NCBI GenBank assembly: GCA_947474755.1
Contig: CANJJE010000001.1
Location: forward strand, 62,001 to 126,000
Source of the DNA: Burkholderiales bacterium
Lineage (GTDB): Bacteria; Pseudomonadota; Gammaproteobacteria; Burkholderiales; Burkholderiaceae_C
Direction: 5' to 3'
DNA length: 64,000 nt
Position numbers and translations under genes: made by a program. Each line of letters begins with the position of its first letter. Position 1 is the stretch's first letter. Positions 49,539 to 59,291 of this stretch are shown in pieces. The notes below the pieces were generated by a model. That model was not told where the DNA came from and did not search any database. It saw nothing but the letters and a program-made list of their open reading frames with translations.

Positions 49539-49562
49539 GCCACGACGTGACGATGTCGTGGC
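49539..49562. promoter_or_regulatory. perfect inverted repeat in divergent intergenic region
   Basis: GCCACGAC and GTCGTGGC form an 8+8 bp perfect dyad with an 8-base spacer, midway between the divergent membrane-protein (start 49440) and glycosyltransferase (start 49673) genes. The size and position fit a dimeric regulator's operator shared by both promoters. An RNA hairpin is the alternative. It is not within any gene I support. Confidence 0.45.
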
Positions 49563-49672
49563 GGTGTCGCGTTTCACACTCGACTGCGTTCCGAGCATCA
49601 ACCTGTCACGCTGCGTCATCGAGTTGTTGCATTTGCTCAGCAACATCAAGGCACATCCACCAGAGGCTGCGC

Positions 49673-50902
49673 ATGATGTCGACGGCAACGAACACACGCG
49701 AAACCCTCCCGAACCATCAGCCTCTGCGCATCGCATTCGTCACCGAAACCTACCCACCGGAAGTCAATGGCGTTTCGATGACGGTGGCCCGAGTCGTCCA
49801 GGGCATGCGCAGTCGCCAGCATCAAGTGCAACTGGTGCGTTTGCGGCAGCATGCCGCCGATAGTGCCGTTCGCACCGCCGAGTTTGAAGAGGTCCTGATG
49901 CGTGGCTTGCCGATTCCGCGCTATCCCGACCTGAAGATGGGTTTGCCGCAGACCGCTGCGTTGTTCGATTTGTGGTCGGCCAATCGGCCTGATCTGGTGC
50001 ACATCGCGACCGAGGGACCGCTGGGCTGGTCGGCGCTGCGGGCAGCAAGGCGCCTCGGTGTACCGATATCGTCTGACTTCCGAACCAACTTCCACGCCTA
50101 TGCGCAGCACTATGGCATCAGCCTGCTGAAGCGCCCTGTGCTGGCCTACCTGCGGTACTTCCACAGCCATACCGCATGCACCATGGTGCCCACCGAATCA
50201 CTGCGCCGCGAACTGGCCGAGCAAGGCTTTCGTGATTTGTGTGTTGTCGCACGCGGCGTCGATACGGTGCGCTTCCATCCATCCAGGCGCAGCACCGAGC
50301 TGCGCCGTCAGTGGGGTGCGAGCGAAGACGACATGGTGGTGATGTGTGTGGGCCGACTGGCGCCGGAGAAAAACCTGACCGATCTGGTCTCGGCTTACCA
50401 GGCCATGCGCCGTATCCAGCCACGCACGCGACTGGTACTTGTCGGCGACGGCCCGGCGCGGCAGGCCTTGCAGGCAGCATGTCCCGAAGCCATCCTCGCC
50501 GGGTCGCGCACCGGCGATGACCTGTCCGTGCATTACGCCTCGGCTGACGCATTCGTGTTCCCCAGTCTGACCGAGACCTTCGGCAACGTGACCCCAGAAG
50601 CCATGGCCAGCGGCCTGCCGGTGCTCGCCTACGACTACGCGGCCGCGGCGCAGCTGATCAAGTCCGGGTACAACGGCCTCTTGGCCTCTTATGGCGCTGC
50701 CCATGACTTCATTACCCAGGCCGAGCGCCTGGTGGCTGACCTTCAACATGCGCGGCGCATGGGCATTGCTGCGCGGCAGACAGCTCAGTGTCTGGCCTGG
50801 GAGACGGTGATCGGGGAGGTCGAGACGCTTTTCAACGCGGTGGCGCGTGGAGGTGAGGTCTCGCCCGTCATGATGTTGTCACCAGCCGTGGCCGAAGCCT
50901 GA
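49673..50902 (+). CDS. GT4 family glycosyltransferase
   Basis: A 409-residue GT-B glycosyltransferase. N-terminal RIAFVTETYPPEVNGVSMTVA is the donor-independent signature of the SqdX/MgtA/Agt-type lipid glycosyltransferases; VDTVRFHPSRRS, CVGRLAPEKNLTDLV and the E-x7-E motif SLTETFGNVTPEAMASGLPV mark the nucleotide-sugar site. Enzymes of this subgroup often transfer a sugar to diacylglycerol or phosphatidylinositol at the membrane. The product here is unknown. ATG 49673 has AGAGG upstream; ATG 49676 overlaps it. It faces away from the His-rich membrane protein. Confidence 0.82.
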   Translation: MMSTATNTRETLPNHQPLRIAFVTETYPPEVNGVSMTVARVVQGMRSRQHQVQLVRLRQHAADSAVRTAEFEEVLMRGLPIPRYPDLKMGLPQTAALFDLWSANRPDLVHIATEGPLGWSALRAARRLGVPISSDFRTNFHAYAQHYGISLLKRPVLAYLRYFHSHTACTMVPTESLRRELAEQGFRDLCVVARGVDTVRFHPSRRSTELRRQWGASEDDMVVMCVGRLAPEKNLTDLVSAYQAMRRIQPRTRLVLVGDGPARQALQAACPEAILAGSRTGDDLSVHYASADAFVFPSLTETFGNVTPEAMASGLPVLAYDYAAAAQLIKSGYNGLLASYGAAHDFITQAERLVADLQHARRMGIAARQTAQCLAWETVIGEVETLFNAVARGGEVSPVMMLSPAVAEA

Positions 50903-51064
50903 GGCACCTTTGCCCGTCAAGTGATTCAGCGGGCCGCGAACTCACCGCTCGCCATCTGCGACGGCATGGCGGCTCTCATCGACTCATCAGTGGCTGGGTC
51001 AGGCTGCTGCACCCACAGGCTGCTGCAGAGGTGACCAACCGCCACCTTCACGAATACCGGCCAG

Positions 51065-51088
51065 AAAAAACCCGCCTGGCGGCGGGTT
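51065..51088 (-). terminator. Rho-independent terminator of the cold-shock gene
   Basis: On the minus strand AACCCGCC pairs with GGCGGGTT around four bases, followed by a T6 run. It lies 55 bases after the csp stop codon. Confidence 0.85.
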
Positions 51089-51143
51089 CTTGGCATCGAT
51101 GGCCCGATGCTGGCCGCCATGGCGGGGCGAGCCCTTCAGCCGT

Positions 51144-51404
51144 TCAACTCGTCGTGGGCTGGACCCGATGCGATAGGTCCTGACCCTCGCGGCTCGCGGT
51201 ATCGACAGGGAAGATCTTCTGCGCCAGCTGGCCCTTGGGCCCTTGAACCAACTCGTAGTTGACTTTGCTGCCTTGCTTCAGAGTCCTAAAGCCTTCCATC
51301 TGGATGGCTGAAAAATGGGCGAACACATCGTCTCCACCGCCTTCAGGCTCAATGAAACCAAAACCCTTGGCATCGTTGAACCACTTCACCGTGCCTGTGA
51401 TCAT
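51144..51404 (-). CDS. cold-shock domain protein with C-terminal extension
   Basis: An 86-residue CspA-fold RNA/DNA-binding protein. RNP1 is KGFGFIEP and RNP2 DVFAHFSAI, with VKWFNDAKG before them. The fold ends near residue 68 and is followed by 18 polar residues ([19 protein letters not shown]), longer than CspA (70). It is probably an RNA chaperone. It is divergent from clpS, and its upstream region has a good -35 hexamer. Confidence 0.92.
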   Translation of the reverse strand: MITGTVKWFNDAKGFGFIEPEGGGDDVFAHFSAIQMEGFRTLKQGSKVNYELVQGPKGQLAQKIFPVDTASREGQDLSHRVQPTTS

Positions 51405-51435
51405 GCTGCAACTCCAGTAAAACCCTAGCCTTCAT

Positions 51436-51465
51436 ATTTTGCGACGCTGGCGTCGCCAGTGTCAA
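51436..51465 (-). promoter_or_regulatory. putative csp promoter with dyad spacer
   Basis: On the minus strand TTGACA (51465-51460) is followed by 18 bases and CAAAAT (51441-51436), giving a fair sigma70 promoter about 32 bases from the csp start. The spacer holds CTGGCGACGCCAG, a 6+6 palindrome around one base, which may be an operator or, if transcribed from an upstream promoter, a leader hairpin. Confidence 0.45.
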
Positions 51466-51641
51466 TTCGCCCTCCGATGCGACATGAAATTCGTTTTCAC
51501 GCGCGAAACACATCCACCGGGCACCAGAATGACTCGTCAAACGCAAGAGCAAATCGGCGTTCATTACGCTTTTTGCATCACAGCGTGGGTTCGGCTTTCC
51601 ACTTGTTCTGAATTCAACTTTCATGCCGATAGAATGATCAG

Positions 51642-51995
51642 ATGTCATCCGATAAGACCACTCCTGTAGCTCCTGCCGTTGTTCCCCAGATCGATGATGG
51701 TCATGGTTCAGTTGTTGCCGAACGGCAAGCTCAGAAGGCCGATCCTCCGCGCATGTTTCAGGTCGTTCTGCTTAACGACGACTACACGCCGATGGAGTTC
51801 GTGGTGGTGGTGTTACAGGAGTACTTCAATCGCGACCTCGAAGCCGCGACGCAGATCATGTTGAAGATTCATCATGACGGTCGGGGTGTATGCGGCGTCT
51901 ATTCGAAGGATGTCGCTGCGACGAAAGTCGAGTTGGTGTTGGCCGCCGCACGCCGTGGTGGTCACCCGTTGCAATGCATTATGGAGGCCGCATGA
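51642..51995 (+). CDS. clpS: ATP-dependent Clp protease adaptor ClpS
   Basis: A 117-residue N-recognin that delivers N-degron substrates to ClpAP. A 40-residue flexible N-terminus leads to [21 protein letters not shown] (the binding pocket DD at about residues 47-48), [23 protein letters not shown] and PLQCIMEA. Its stop overlaps the clpA start (ATGA). No clear Shine-Dalgarno precedes ATG 51642, and TAGAAT at 51630-51635 could be a -10 box only six bases upstream. Confidence 0.95.
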   Translation: MSSDKTTPVAPAVVPQIDDGHGSVVAERQAQKADPPRMFQVVLLNDDYTPMEFVVVVLQEYFNRDLEAATQIMLKIHHDGRGVCGVYSKDVAATKVELVLAAARRGGHPLQCIMEAA

Positions 51996-54295
51996 TCGCT
52001 CAAGAACTTGAAGTCAGTTTGCACATGGCGTTCGTGGAGGCGCGCCAGCAGCGCCACGAATTCATCACCGTCGAGCATCTGCTGATGGCGTTGCTGGACA
52101 ATCCGTCGGCCGCCGAGGTGCTTCGCGCCTGCTCTGCCAACGTGGATGACTTGCGCAAGAGTCTGGCGCAGTTCATCAAGGAAAACACACCGACCGTCGG
52201 CGGCACTGACGAAGTCGACACTCAGCCCACACTGGGCTTCCAGCGCGTGATCCAGCGCGCGATCATGCACGTGCAGTCGACCGGTAGCGGCAAGAAGGAA
52301 GTCATCGGTGCCAATGTGCTTGTGGCGATCTTCGGCGAGAAAGATTCCCACGCTGTCTATTACCTGCATCAGCAAGGCGTCACTCGGTTGGACGTGGTGA
52401 ATTTCATTGCCCATGGCATCAAGAAGTCCGACCCGCCCGAACCTGTCAAGCCCACCGACAGCGGCAGTTCGTCCGACGGCGAGAAAGAGGATTCCGACGT
52501 CAAGGGCTCGCCACTGGATCAATACACCCAGAACCTGAACCAGCTTGCACGCGAAGGCAAGATCGACCCACTGATCGGGCGCGAGCATGAGGTCGAGCGC
52601 GTCATCCAGATCCTGTGCCGTCGGCGCAAGAACAATCCATTGCTGGTCGGTGAAGCTGGTGTTGGCAAGACCGCGATCGCTGAGGGTCTGGCGTGGCGCA
52701 TCACCGAAGGCAATGTTCCTGAAGTGTTGGCCAATGCCACGGTGTACTCACTTGACATGGGTGCCCTGCTTGCCGGTACCAAGTACCGTGGAGACTTCGA
52801 ACAGCGCCTGAAGGGTGTGTTGAAGGTGTTGAAGGAGCAGCCCAATTCCGTGCTGTTCATCGATGAAATCCACACGTTGATCGGTGCTGGTGCGGCTTCG
52901 GGCGGCACGCTTGATGCCAGCAACCTGCTGAAACCCGCGCTCAGTTCGGGCGCGATGAAATGCATCGGCGCCACGACCTTCACCGAGTACCGCGGAATTT
53001 TCGAGAAGGATGCTGCACTCTCACGCCGTTTCCAGAAGGTCGACGTGTCAGAGCCGTCGGTCGAGGAAACGGTCGAGATCCTCAAGGGCCTGAAGTCTCG
53101 CTTCGAGGAACACCACAGCGTCAAGTACGCGCTGGGCGCATTGCAGGCGGCTGCCGAGTTGTCGGCCAAGTTCATCAACGACCGCCATCTGCCCGACAAG
53201 GCGATCGACGTGATCGACGAAGCTGGTGCCGCGCAACGCATCCTGCCGAAGAGCAAGCAGAAAAAGACCATCACCCGCAACGAGGTCGAGGAAATCGTGG
53301 CGAAGATTGCGCGCATCCCGCCGGCCAGCGTGTCGAATGACGATCGATCGAAGCTGAAGAGTCTGGACCGTGACCTCAACAGCGTGGTCTTCGGCCAGGA
53401 GCCCGCGATCGAAGCGCTGGCCGCAGCGATCAAGATGGCGCGTTCTGGCCTGGGCAAGCCGGACAAGCCGATCGGCTCATTCCTGTTTTCCGGTCCCACC
53501 GGTGTGGGCAAGACCGAAGTTGCGAAGCAGCTCGCTTTCATCCTGGGGATAGATCTGCTGCGCTTCGACATGAGCGAGTACATGGAGCGTCACGCGGTCA
53601 GCCGTCTGATCGGAGCGCCTCCGGGCTACGTCGGGTTCGACCAGGGCGGTTTGTTGACTGAGGCTGTGACCAAGAAGCCGCACTGCGTTTTGTTGCTTGA
53701 CGAGATCGAAAAGGCCCACCCAGACGTATTCAACGTGCTGCTGCAGGTCATGGACCACGGCACGCTGACCGACAACAACGGTCGCAAGGCCGATTTCCGC
53801 AACGTGATCATCGTGATGACGACGAACGCTGGCGCCGAGATCATGAACAAGGCGACTATCGGCTTCACCAACCCGCGCGAGCGTGGCGACGAGATGGCCG
53901 ACGTGAAGCGTATGTTCACCCCGGAATTCCGCAACCGGCTTGACGCAGTGGTCAGCTTCCGTGCGCTGGACGAAGACATCATCCTGAGAGTGGTCGACAA
54001 GTTCCTGCTGCAACTCGAAAGTCAGCTCGCCGAGAAGAAAGTCGATGTCACCTTCACCGATGCGCTGCGCAAGCACCTCGCGAAAAACGGTTTCGATCCA
54101 CTGATGGGGGCACGACCGATGCAGCGCCTGATTCAGGACACGATCCGTCGCGCGTTGGCCGACGAACTGCTGTTCGGCAGACTGGTCGATGGCGGCCGTC
54201 TGACGGTGGACATCGACGCTGACGGCAAGGTGGCGCTGGACATCCAGCCATTGAAGAAAAGCGATAAGCCGAAGGCAGAGTCAGCAACGGCCTGA
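51992..54295 (+). CDS. clpA: ATP-dependent Clp protease ATP-binding subunit ClpA
   Basis: A 767-residue AAA+ unfoldase that works with ClpP and ClpS. The N-domain (about 1-145) has [23 protein letters not shown]1 has [15 protein letters not shown] (Walker A), [14 protein letters not shown] (Walker B); D2 has [17 protein letters not shown] and [16 protein letters not shown]. The IGF/IGL-type ClpP loop is seen as [13 protein letters not shown]. An acidic linker ([11 protein letters not shown]) lies near residue 155. It overlaps clpS by four bases. Confidence 0.96.
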   Translation: MIAQELEVSLHMAFVEARQQRHEFITVEHLLMALLDNPSAAEVLRACSANVDDLRKSLAQFIKENTPTVGGTDEVDTQPTLGFQRVIQRAIMHVQSTGSGKKEVIGANVLVAIFGEKDSHAVYYLHQQGVTRLDVVNFIAHGIKKSDPPEPVKPTDSGSSSDGEKEDSDVKGSPLDQYTQNLNQLAREGKIDPLIGREHEVERVIQILCRRRKNNPLLVGEAGVGKTAIAEGLAWRITEGNVPEVLANATVYSLDMGALLAGTKYRGDFEQRLKGVLKVLKEQPNSVLFIDEIHTLIGAGAASGGTLDASNLLKPALSSGAMKCIGATTFTEYRGIFEKDAALSRRFQKVDVSEPSVEETVEILKGLKSRFEEHHSVKYALGALQAAAELSAKFINDRHLPDKAIDVIDEAGAAQRILPKSKQKKTITRNEVEEIVAKIARIPPASVSNDDRSKLKSLDRDLNSVVFGQEPAIEALAAAIKMARSGLGKPDKPIGSFLFSGPTGVGKTEVAKQLAFILGIDLLRFDMSEYMERHAVSRLIGAPPGYVGFDQGGLLTEAVTKKPHCVLLLDEIEKAHPDVFNVLLQVMDHGTLTDNNGRKADFRNVIIVMTTNAGAEIMNKATIGFTNPRERGDEMADVKRMFTPEFRNRLDAVVSFRALDEDIILRVVDKFLLQLESQLAEKKVDVTFTDALRKHLAKNGFDPLMGARPMQRLIQDTIRRALADELLFGRLVDGGRLTVDIDADGKVALDIQPLKKSDKPKAESATA

Positions 54296-54320
54296 ACGTT
54301 CGCGCTGAGGTGATTGAACA

Positions 54321-54352
54321 GCCGGAGTGCTCGTCAGACGCTCCGGCTTTTT
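54321..54352 (+). terminator. Rho-independent terminator of clpS-clpA
   Basis: GCCGGAG pairs with CTCCGGC around a 13-base loop and is followed by T5. It begins 26 bases after the clpA stop. Confidence 0.9.
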
Positions 54353-54366
54353 CATGGACCGCCGAT

Positions 54367-55170
54367 TCACGGCGCTGAATGGCGGGACGGGTCGTCCTTG
54401 AAGTAGTCGGCAAGCAGGCGATAAACCTGCGGTGCCGCGCATAGCAGTTCCAGTGGCTGGACGTAGAAGGTCTCGACGCTCACTGCGAAGAATTCCGCGA
54501 TCGAGTCGGCCGCATAAGGATCGATCGATGTCTGGCATCGCGCATCGACTCGCGCGCAGAAGTCGGTATACGCTGCCTCCATCACCTCTGCCCAGTGCTG
54601 TCGGGCTGAAATACTGCCCAGTGGAGGGATGCCATTGGCACCTCCACTGGCCATGTCGATCACATGCGCAAATTCATGGATTGTCACGTTGTAGGCCCAG
54701 CCGGCGTGAGCTGATTCTTCCGAAGCTGCCTCCACGTCGCGCCACGACAGCATGACTGGGCCACCCTGCATCGCTTCACCTGCCAGTTCTTCGTCGTATT
54801 CGTGCACCACGCCGTCCTCGTCCATGACTTCGCGAGGTACCAATACGGCATCGCCGTGCACGACGATGCCGACGAAGCCTGCGTACAGATGCAGGCCACC
54901 TTCAAGGTTCAGGATCGGCAGCACAGCTTGCGCAGCAACCGCCACCGCTATCTCGTCGGTCACCACCAGGCCGTGCGCACCGCTGAATTCCTTCTGAGTC
55001 AGGAAGAGCGTGGCCAGACGCCGCAGCCGGATCAACTGCTCGGTCGGTCGCCAGCTTAGGAAGGGGTAGCGCGCCAGCGTCAGCTGCCACAGCGTATCGG
55101 GGATCGCATGTCGGCGACAAGCGCGGTCTTCACGCCAGCGTCGCCATCCGGCTTGCACCCTGGCAAGCAC
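54367..55170 (-). CDS. mtfA: MtfA-type zinc peptidase
   Basis: A 267-residue zinc-dependent protein of the MtfA (DUF980/Mlc titration factor) family. The metal motif is VTIHEFAHVIDMASG (HExxH), with a downstream Glu in the ADSIAEFFAVSVETFY region that probably is the third ligand. In E. coli MtfA (265 residues) binds Mlc and has aminopeptidase activity; there is no ptsG-Mlc system visible here. GTG 55170 gives the family length and starts two bases after the lpxH stop; a longer form from ATG 55227 would overlap lpxH by about 55 bases. Confidence 0.82.
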   Translation of the reverse strand: MLARVQAGWRRWREDRACRRHAIPDTLWQLTLARYPFLSWRPTEQLIRLRRLATLFLTQKEFSGAHGLVVTDEIAVAVAAQAVLPILNLEGGLHLYAGFVGIVVHGDAVLVPREVMDEDGVVHEYDEELAGEAMQGGPVMLSWRDVEAASEESAHAGWAYNVTIHEFAHVIDMASGGANGIPPLGSISARQHWAEVMEAAYTDFCARVDARCQTSIDPYAADSIAEFFAVSVETFYVQPLELLCAAPQVYRLLADYFKDDPSRHSAP

Positions 55171-55172
55171 GC

Positions 55173-55979
55173 TCAGCGCTCGGTGGCCTCTGCCAGCGAC
55201 AAACGATTCAGCCCCGCTGCGTTCCATCGCAGCACTTCCGCGCGCGGTGCCACGCTGGATTGATCGAACTCCCAATCGCTCAGTACGTGACGTATGAAGC
55301 CTGGCGCCAGCAGGTCTGTCCCAGGACGATGGGTGTGACCGTGGATCAGCACCGTTGTGCCCGCTTCGTGCATCCAGCGCACTGCCGTGGCCAAGTCGAT
55401 GTCGGCGTCGCTTCCGGCTTGCCGCTCACGCTTGCGGCGTTCGCTTTCATCGCGCACTTCACGCGCCGCCCGGCGTCGCTCGGGCAACGGGCGCGCCAGG
55501 AAATCGCGGCGCCACGCCGGGCTGCGAACCAGCGTGCGAAATCGCTGATAGGGCACATCGGCCAGGCACAGCGCATCACCATGGGTGAGCATCACGCGCT
55601 CGCCGAAGGCGACCATGACCGTCGGGTCGGCCAGCGCGAGCACTCCGCAGGCCTTCAGCATGTCGGCGCCGACCAGAAAGTCCCGGTTGCCGACCATGAA
55701 GCCCAACGCGCAGTGCGCCGTGGCTTCGCACAGCACCTCGGCGCAGCGAGCCTCGAACCCTTCGTGACGCGCGTCATCGCCCACCCACACCTCGAAGAGG
55801 TCGCCGAGCATGAGCACCGCATCGGCTCGGGTATGTCGCAAGTAGTTCGCGAACGCGTCGAAGGTGCGCGGCGTATCCTCGGCCAGATGCAGATCGCTGA
55901 TGAAGTCGATCGTTTGCCACTCTGCCGAGGCCTGCATCTCCCAGAAAGTGGGTAACGCAAGCGTGCCGTCGGTCGTCAC
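55173..55979 (-). CDS. lpxH: UDP-2,3-diacylglucosamine diphosphatase LpxH
   Basis: A 268-residue metallophosphoesterase of lipid A synthesis (UDP-2,3-diacylglucosamine to lipid X and UMP). The metal motifs are FISDLHL, GDLFEVWVGDD, GNRDFLVG, LTHGDALC and HGHTHRPG. The start is GTG at 55979, four bases after the ppiB stop, and the first 14 or so residues precede the conserved region. It is in an apparent ppiA-ppiB-lpxH-mtfA series. Confidence 0.93.
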   Translation of the reverse strand: MTTDGTLALPTFWEMQASAEWQTIDFISDLHLAEDTPRTFDAFANYLRHTRADAVLMLGDLFEVWVGDDARHEGFEARCAEVLCEATAHCALGFMVGNRDFLVGADMLKACGVLALADPTVMVAFGERVMLTHGDALCLADVPYQRFRTLVRSPAWRRDFLARPLPERRRAAREVRDESERRKRERQAGSDADIDLATAVRWMHEAGTTVLIHGHTHRPGTDLLAPGFIRHVLSDWEFDQSSVAPRAEVLRWNAAGLNRLSLAEATER

Positions 55980-55983
55980 GCTC

Positions 55984-56484
55984 TCAGACCACCACGGCCT
56001 TGTTGATCACGACATCGTCGTTCGGCACGTCGTCATGGAAGCCCTTGCGGCCGGTCTTCACGCCTTCGATCGCGTCGACCACCTCGGTGCCGGCAATCAC
56101 CTTGCCGAAGACTGCGTAGCCCCAGCCGCTGGCCGTTTCGGCCTTGAAATTCAGGAACTCGTTGTCATTGGCGTTGATGAAAAACTGGCCGGTTGCCGAA
56201 TGCGGATCGGAGGTGCGCGCCATCGCCAGCGTGTAGCGCTGGTTCTTCAGTCCGTTGCCTGCCTCGTTCTTGATCGGTGTGTCGCTGGACTTCTGCTTCA
56301 TGCCAGGTTCGAAGCCGCCGCCCTGGATCATGAAACCCTTGATGACGCGGTGAAAGATGGTGCCGTCATAGAAGCCCCGACGCGCGTAGGTGAGGAAGTT
56401 GGCGGCGCTGAGCGGCGCTTTCACGTCGTCAAGTTCAATCAGGATCAGTCCGTGCGAGGTGTGCAGTTCAACTTGGGTTGCCAT
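55984..56484 (-). CDS. ppiB: cytoplasmic cyclophilin peptidyl-prolyl isomerase
   Basis: A 166-residue cyclophilin without a signal peptide. [41 protein letters not shown] and [21 protein letters not shown] carry the active-site Arg, Phe, Gln and Phe residues. It speeds cis-trans proline isomerisation. It is a paralogue of the adjacent ppiA and is 42 bases downstream of it, the two probably arising by tandem duplication. Confidence 0.94.
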   Translation of the reverse strand: MATQVELHTSHGLILIELDDVKAPLSAANFLTYARRGFYDGTIFHRVIKGFMIQGGGFEPGMKQKSSDTPIKNEAGNGLKNQRYTLAMARTSDPHSATGQFFINANDNEFLNFKAETASGWGYAVFGKVIAGTEVVDAIEGVKTGRKGFHDDVPNDDVVINKAVVV

Positions 56485-56526
56485 GGTGTGGATTGGGTTG
56501 GGTTGGAAATTCGATGTCGGCTGCGC

Positions 56527-57093
56527 TCAGGGTGCGACCGTGGCCTTGATGATGGTCACCGGCTGCAGTGGCACGTTCTGGACACCACCGCGGTTGCCTG
56601 TCTGTACCGCGCGGATGCGGTCGACCACTTCCATGCCGGAGATGACCTTGCCGAACACCGCGTAGCCATTGCCGTCAGGCGATCTGGCAGCGTCGAGGAA
56701 GGTGTTGTCCTGCACGTTGATGAAGAACTGTGCGGTCGCGGAATTGGGATCCGAGGTGCGCGCCATGGCCAGGGTGCCTCGGCTGTTGCTCAGGCCGTTG
56801 CGTGCCTCGAGCGGAATCGGCGCCCGGGTGAATTTTTCCTTCAGATCAGGTGTGAATCCACCGCCCTGGATCATGAAGTTCTCGATGACGCGGTGGAATA
56901 CCGTGCCGTCGTAATGCCCGGCCTTCACGTACTGCAGGAAGTTGTCCACTGTCTTCGGCGCCTTGGCGCCGTTGAGCTCGACGACGATCTCGCCAAGGCT
57001 GGTGCTCACGTTCACCTTCTGTGCGAAAGCCGATGTGGCCGCTGCTGCTGCCAGCATGGCGGCGGCGATACCAACAAGAAATCGAGAATGCAT
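56527..57093 (-). CDS. ppiA: periplasmic cyclophilin peptidyl-prolyl isomerase
   Basis: A 188-residue cyclophilin with a clear Sec signal (MHSRFLVGIAAAMLAAAAATSAFA, cleavage after AFA). The active site shows [21 protein letters not shown] and [19 protein letters not shown]. It helps fold periplasmic and outer-membrane proteins. It lies between the TPR gene (33 bases upstream) and ppiB. Confidence 0.93.
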   Translation of the reverse strand: MHSRFLVGIAAAMLAAAAATSAFAQKVNVSTSLGEIVVELNGAKAPKTVDNFLQYVKAGHYDGTVFHRVIENFMIQGGGFTPDLKEKFTRAPIPLEARNGLSNSRGTLAMARTSDPNSATAQFFINVQDNTFLDAARSPDGNGYAVFGKVISGMEVVDRIRAVQTGNRGGVQNVPLQPVTIIKATVAP

Positions 57094-57126
57094 GGGCAGT
57101 CTCTCCAGAGGAGTGGAGATCAGGGA

Positions 57127-57663
57127 TCAGGGTTGCGATGGGCGAGTGGCAGGCTCGTTCAACTTGCGCAGCAGTGACAGCCTCGGCGGGATGTCCGTGT
57201 TGCCTGGCTCGGCTTTCAGGGCCCGCTGGTAGGAAATCTGCGCCAGCTGCGCATAGACATCGCCGAGGTTCTGGTGGGCGGTTGCGAAGCCGGGGTTGGC
57301 GCGTAAAGCGCCTTCCAGCGCCAGCCGGGCCCGTTCGAAATCGCCCCGTGCTGCGTACAGCACTGCGAGGTTGTTGTAGGGCTCCGGCACTTCGGGGAAG
57401 TCTTCGGTGAGTTGCTGGAAAACGACCAAGGCTTCATCGGTGCGGCGCACATCGACCAGCAACACGCCCTTGAGCATGCGCAGATCCGGGCGGTCGGATT
57501 TTGTGGCGAGCAGTGCGTCAATCTGCGTGAACGCCTCCGTCTGCTGGCCAGAGCGGAACAGTTGGCTGATGTTCGCCACCTCGTCGGCAGCCTGAACCAG
57601 GCCACCCGTCAGCAACAGGATCAGCGTCGCCAAAGCGAGCCGCAGGCGTCGAACGAGGTACAT
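57127..57663 (-). CDS. exported tetratricopeptide-repeat protein
   Basis: A 178-residue protein with a hydrophobic N-terminal signal (residues 5-25, ending VQAAD) and about three TPRs (ISQLFRSGQQTEAFTQIDALL, RTDEALVVFQQLTEDFPEVPEPYNNLAVLYAARG, DFERARLALEGALRANPGFATAHQNLGDVYAQLA). It sits at the head of the minus-strand ppiA-ppiB-lpxH-mtfA run. ATG 57663 starts the signal peptide; the frame is open 58 codons upstream, but that part is Cys/Ser-rich and not convincing. Partner unknown. Confidence 0.8.
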   Translation of the reverse strand: MYLVRRLRLALATLILLLTGGLVQAADEVANISQLFRSGQQTEAFTQIDALLATKSDRPDLRMLKGVLLVDVRRTDEALVVFQQLTEDFPEVPEPYNNLAVLYAARGDFERARLALEGALRANPGFATAHQNLGDVYAQLAQISYQRALKAEPGNTDIPPRLSLLRKLNEPATRPSQP

Positions 57664-57908
57664 GGATTCAGGGGCAGTCTTGGAGGGATGGAGCGTGAAC
57701 GCCACAGCGCATGGTGCACTGTCCGAAAGCACGCCGCTATACTGACTTTCGCTCGATTGTAGGTGCGCTGACTCACGCAGGAATCGCTCAGTGCGGGCGC
57801 TGTTCTTGCTCCGGGCTGATGCGACTGCGCTGCACAATCGCCACCCCGTTCCTCAGTAGGCATTTCGTTGCGGCGCGTTGCGATGCCGCGATCCTTGCGA
57901 CCTTGCTC

Positions 57909-59291
57909 ATGACCTTGCGCATCTTCAATTCCCTGTCCCGCGAGACAGAGGTATTCACCCCGATCGATGCCAACAGAGTGCGGATGTATGTCTGCGGCAT
58001 GACGATCTACGACCTGTGCCATGTCGGTCATGCGCGCTTCATGATGGCCTTCGACGTGACGTGCCGCTGGCTGAGGGAATTGGGTTATGACGTCACCTAT
58101 GTGCGCAACATCACCGACATCGATGACAAGATCATCAAGCGGGCGGTCGAGCGCAACATCCCTATTCGCCAGCTGACCGACGAGATGACGGTCGCGATGC
58201 ACGAGGACGTGGCCGCGCTCGGCATTCTGCCGCCGACCCATGAGCCACGCGCCACCGAGCATGTACCGGCCATGCTGAAGATGATCGGCACGCTGGAAGA
58301 GAAGGGCCTGGCCTATCGATCGCCCAACGGCGACGTCAACTACGCGGTGCGCAAGTTTCCGGCCTACGGGCGCTTGTCCGGCAAGTCGATCGATCAGTTG
58401 CGCGCGGGTGAGCGCGTCGCGGTGCTCGACGGCAAGGAAGATCCGCTGGATTTCGTGCTGTGGAAGTCGGCGAAGGACAACGAGCCCGCCGATGCGAAGT
58501 GGGAGAGCCCGTTCGGGCTGGGCCGCCCGGGCTGGCACATCGAGTGCTCGGCAATGAGCTGCGCGCTGCTCGGTGAGCACTTCGACATCCATGGCGGCGG
58601 TCTCGATCTGCAGTTCCCGCACCACGAGAACGAGATCGCGCAAAGTGAAGGTGCCTCCGGCCGCAAGTACGTCAACGTCTGGATGCACAACGGCTTCCTC
58701 AACGTCGACAACGAGAAGATGTCGAAGTCGCTCGGCAACTTCTTCACCATCCGCGATGTGCTCAAGCGCTACGACGGAGAGACCTTGCGCTTCTTCATGC
58801 TGCGCACCCACTATCGCAGCCCGTTCAATTTCAGCGACACCAACCTCGACGATGCGCGGCAGGCACTGCGACGGATGTACACCGCACTGGCCAGTGTCGA
58901 TGTCGCTGACGAAGCAGGGGTGGCCATCGACTGGACGCAGCCGCAGGCTGCCACCTTCCGTGCCGAGATGAACGAGGACTTCAACACGCCTGGTGCGGTG
59001 GCAGTGCTGTTCGATCTGGCCGGTGAGGTCAATCGCACTCGTTCGCCGCAGGCTGCTCGGCTGTTGAAGTCGCTGGGTGGCGTGCTCGGGCTCTTGCAGC
59101 AACCCGCGCAGAGCTTCCTGCAGGCGGGCAGTGGTCTGGACGAGTCGCGTATCGCTGCCTTGATCGCCGAGCGTCAGTCGGCGAAGGCGGCACGCAATTT
59201 CGCACGCGCCGATCAAATTCGCCAGGAACTCGCCGCCCAGTCCATCGTGCTGCAGGATTCCCCTCAAGGCACCACCTGGGTCAAAGCTTGA
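57909..59291 (+). CDS. cysS: cysteinyl-tRNA synthetase
   Basis: A 460-residue class I synthetase. HIGH is present as CHVGHARF (residues 33-40) and KMSKS as [10 protein letters not shown] (about 268-277). Zinc ligands are in YVCGMTIYD and [13 protein letters not shown] plus HHENE. It charges tRNA-Cys. ATG 57909 starts [12 protein letters not shown], the standard N-terminus; the open frame upstream is not conserved-looking. The next gene overlaps its stop by four bases. Confidence 0.96.
   Translation: MTLRIFNSLSRETEVFTPIDANRVRMYVCGMTIYDLCHVGHARFMMAFDVTCRWLRELGYDVTYVRNITDIDDKIIKRAVERNIPIRQLTDEMTVAMHEDVAALGILPPTHEPRATEHVPAMLKMIGTLEEKGLAYRSPNGDVNYAVRKFPAYGRLSGKSIDQLRAGERVAVLDGKEDPLDFVLWKSAKDNEPADAKWESPFGLGRPGWHIECSAMSCALLGEHFDIHGGGLDLQFPHHENEIAQSEGASGRKYVNVWMHNGFLNVDNEKMSKSLGNFFTIRDVLKRYDGETLRFFMLRTHYRSPFNFSDTNLDDARQALRRMYTALASVDVADEAGVAIDWTQPQAATFRAEMNEDFNTPGAVAVLFDLAGEVNRTRSPQAARLLKSLGGVLGLLQQPAQSFLQAGSGLDESRIAALIAERQSAKAARNFARADQIRQELAAQSIVLQDSPQGTTWVKA

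Noticed and set aside
49603-49619. Pho-box-like CTGTCAC...GCGTCAT before the glycosyltransferase
   Set aside because: The two half-sites are 10 bases apart, whereas PhoB sites have an 11-base period, and the second half matches poorly.
54367-55275. Longer mtfA start at 55275 or 55227
   Set aside because: These would overlap lpxH by 50-100 bases; GTG 55170 gives the usual family length just after the lpxH stop.
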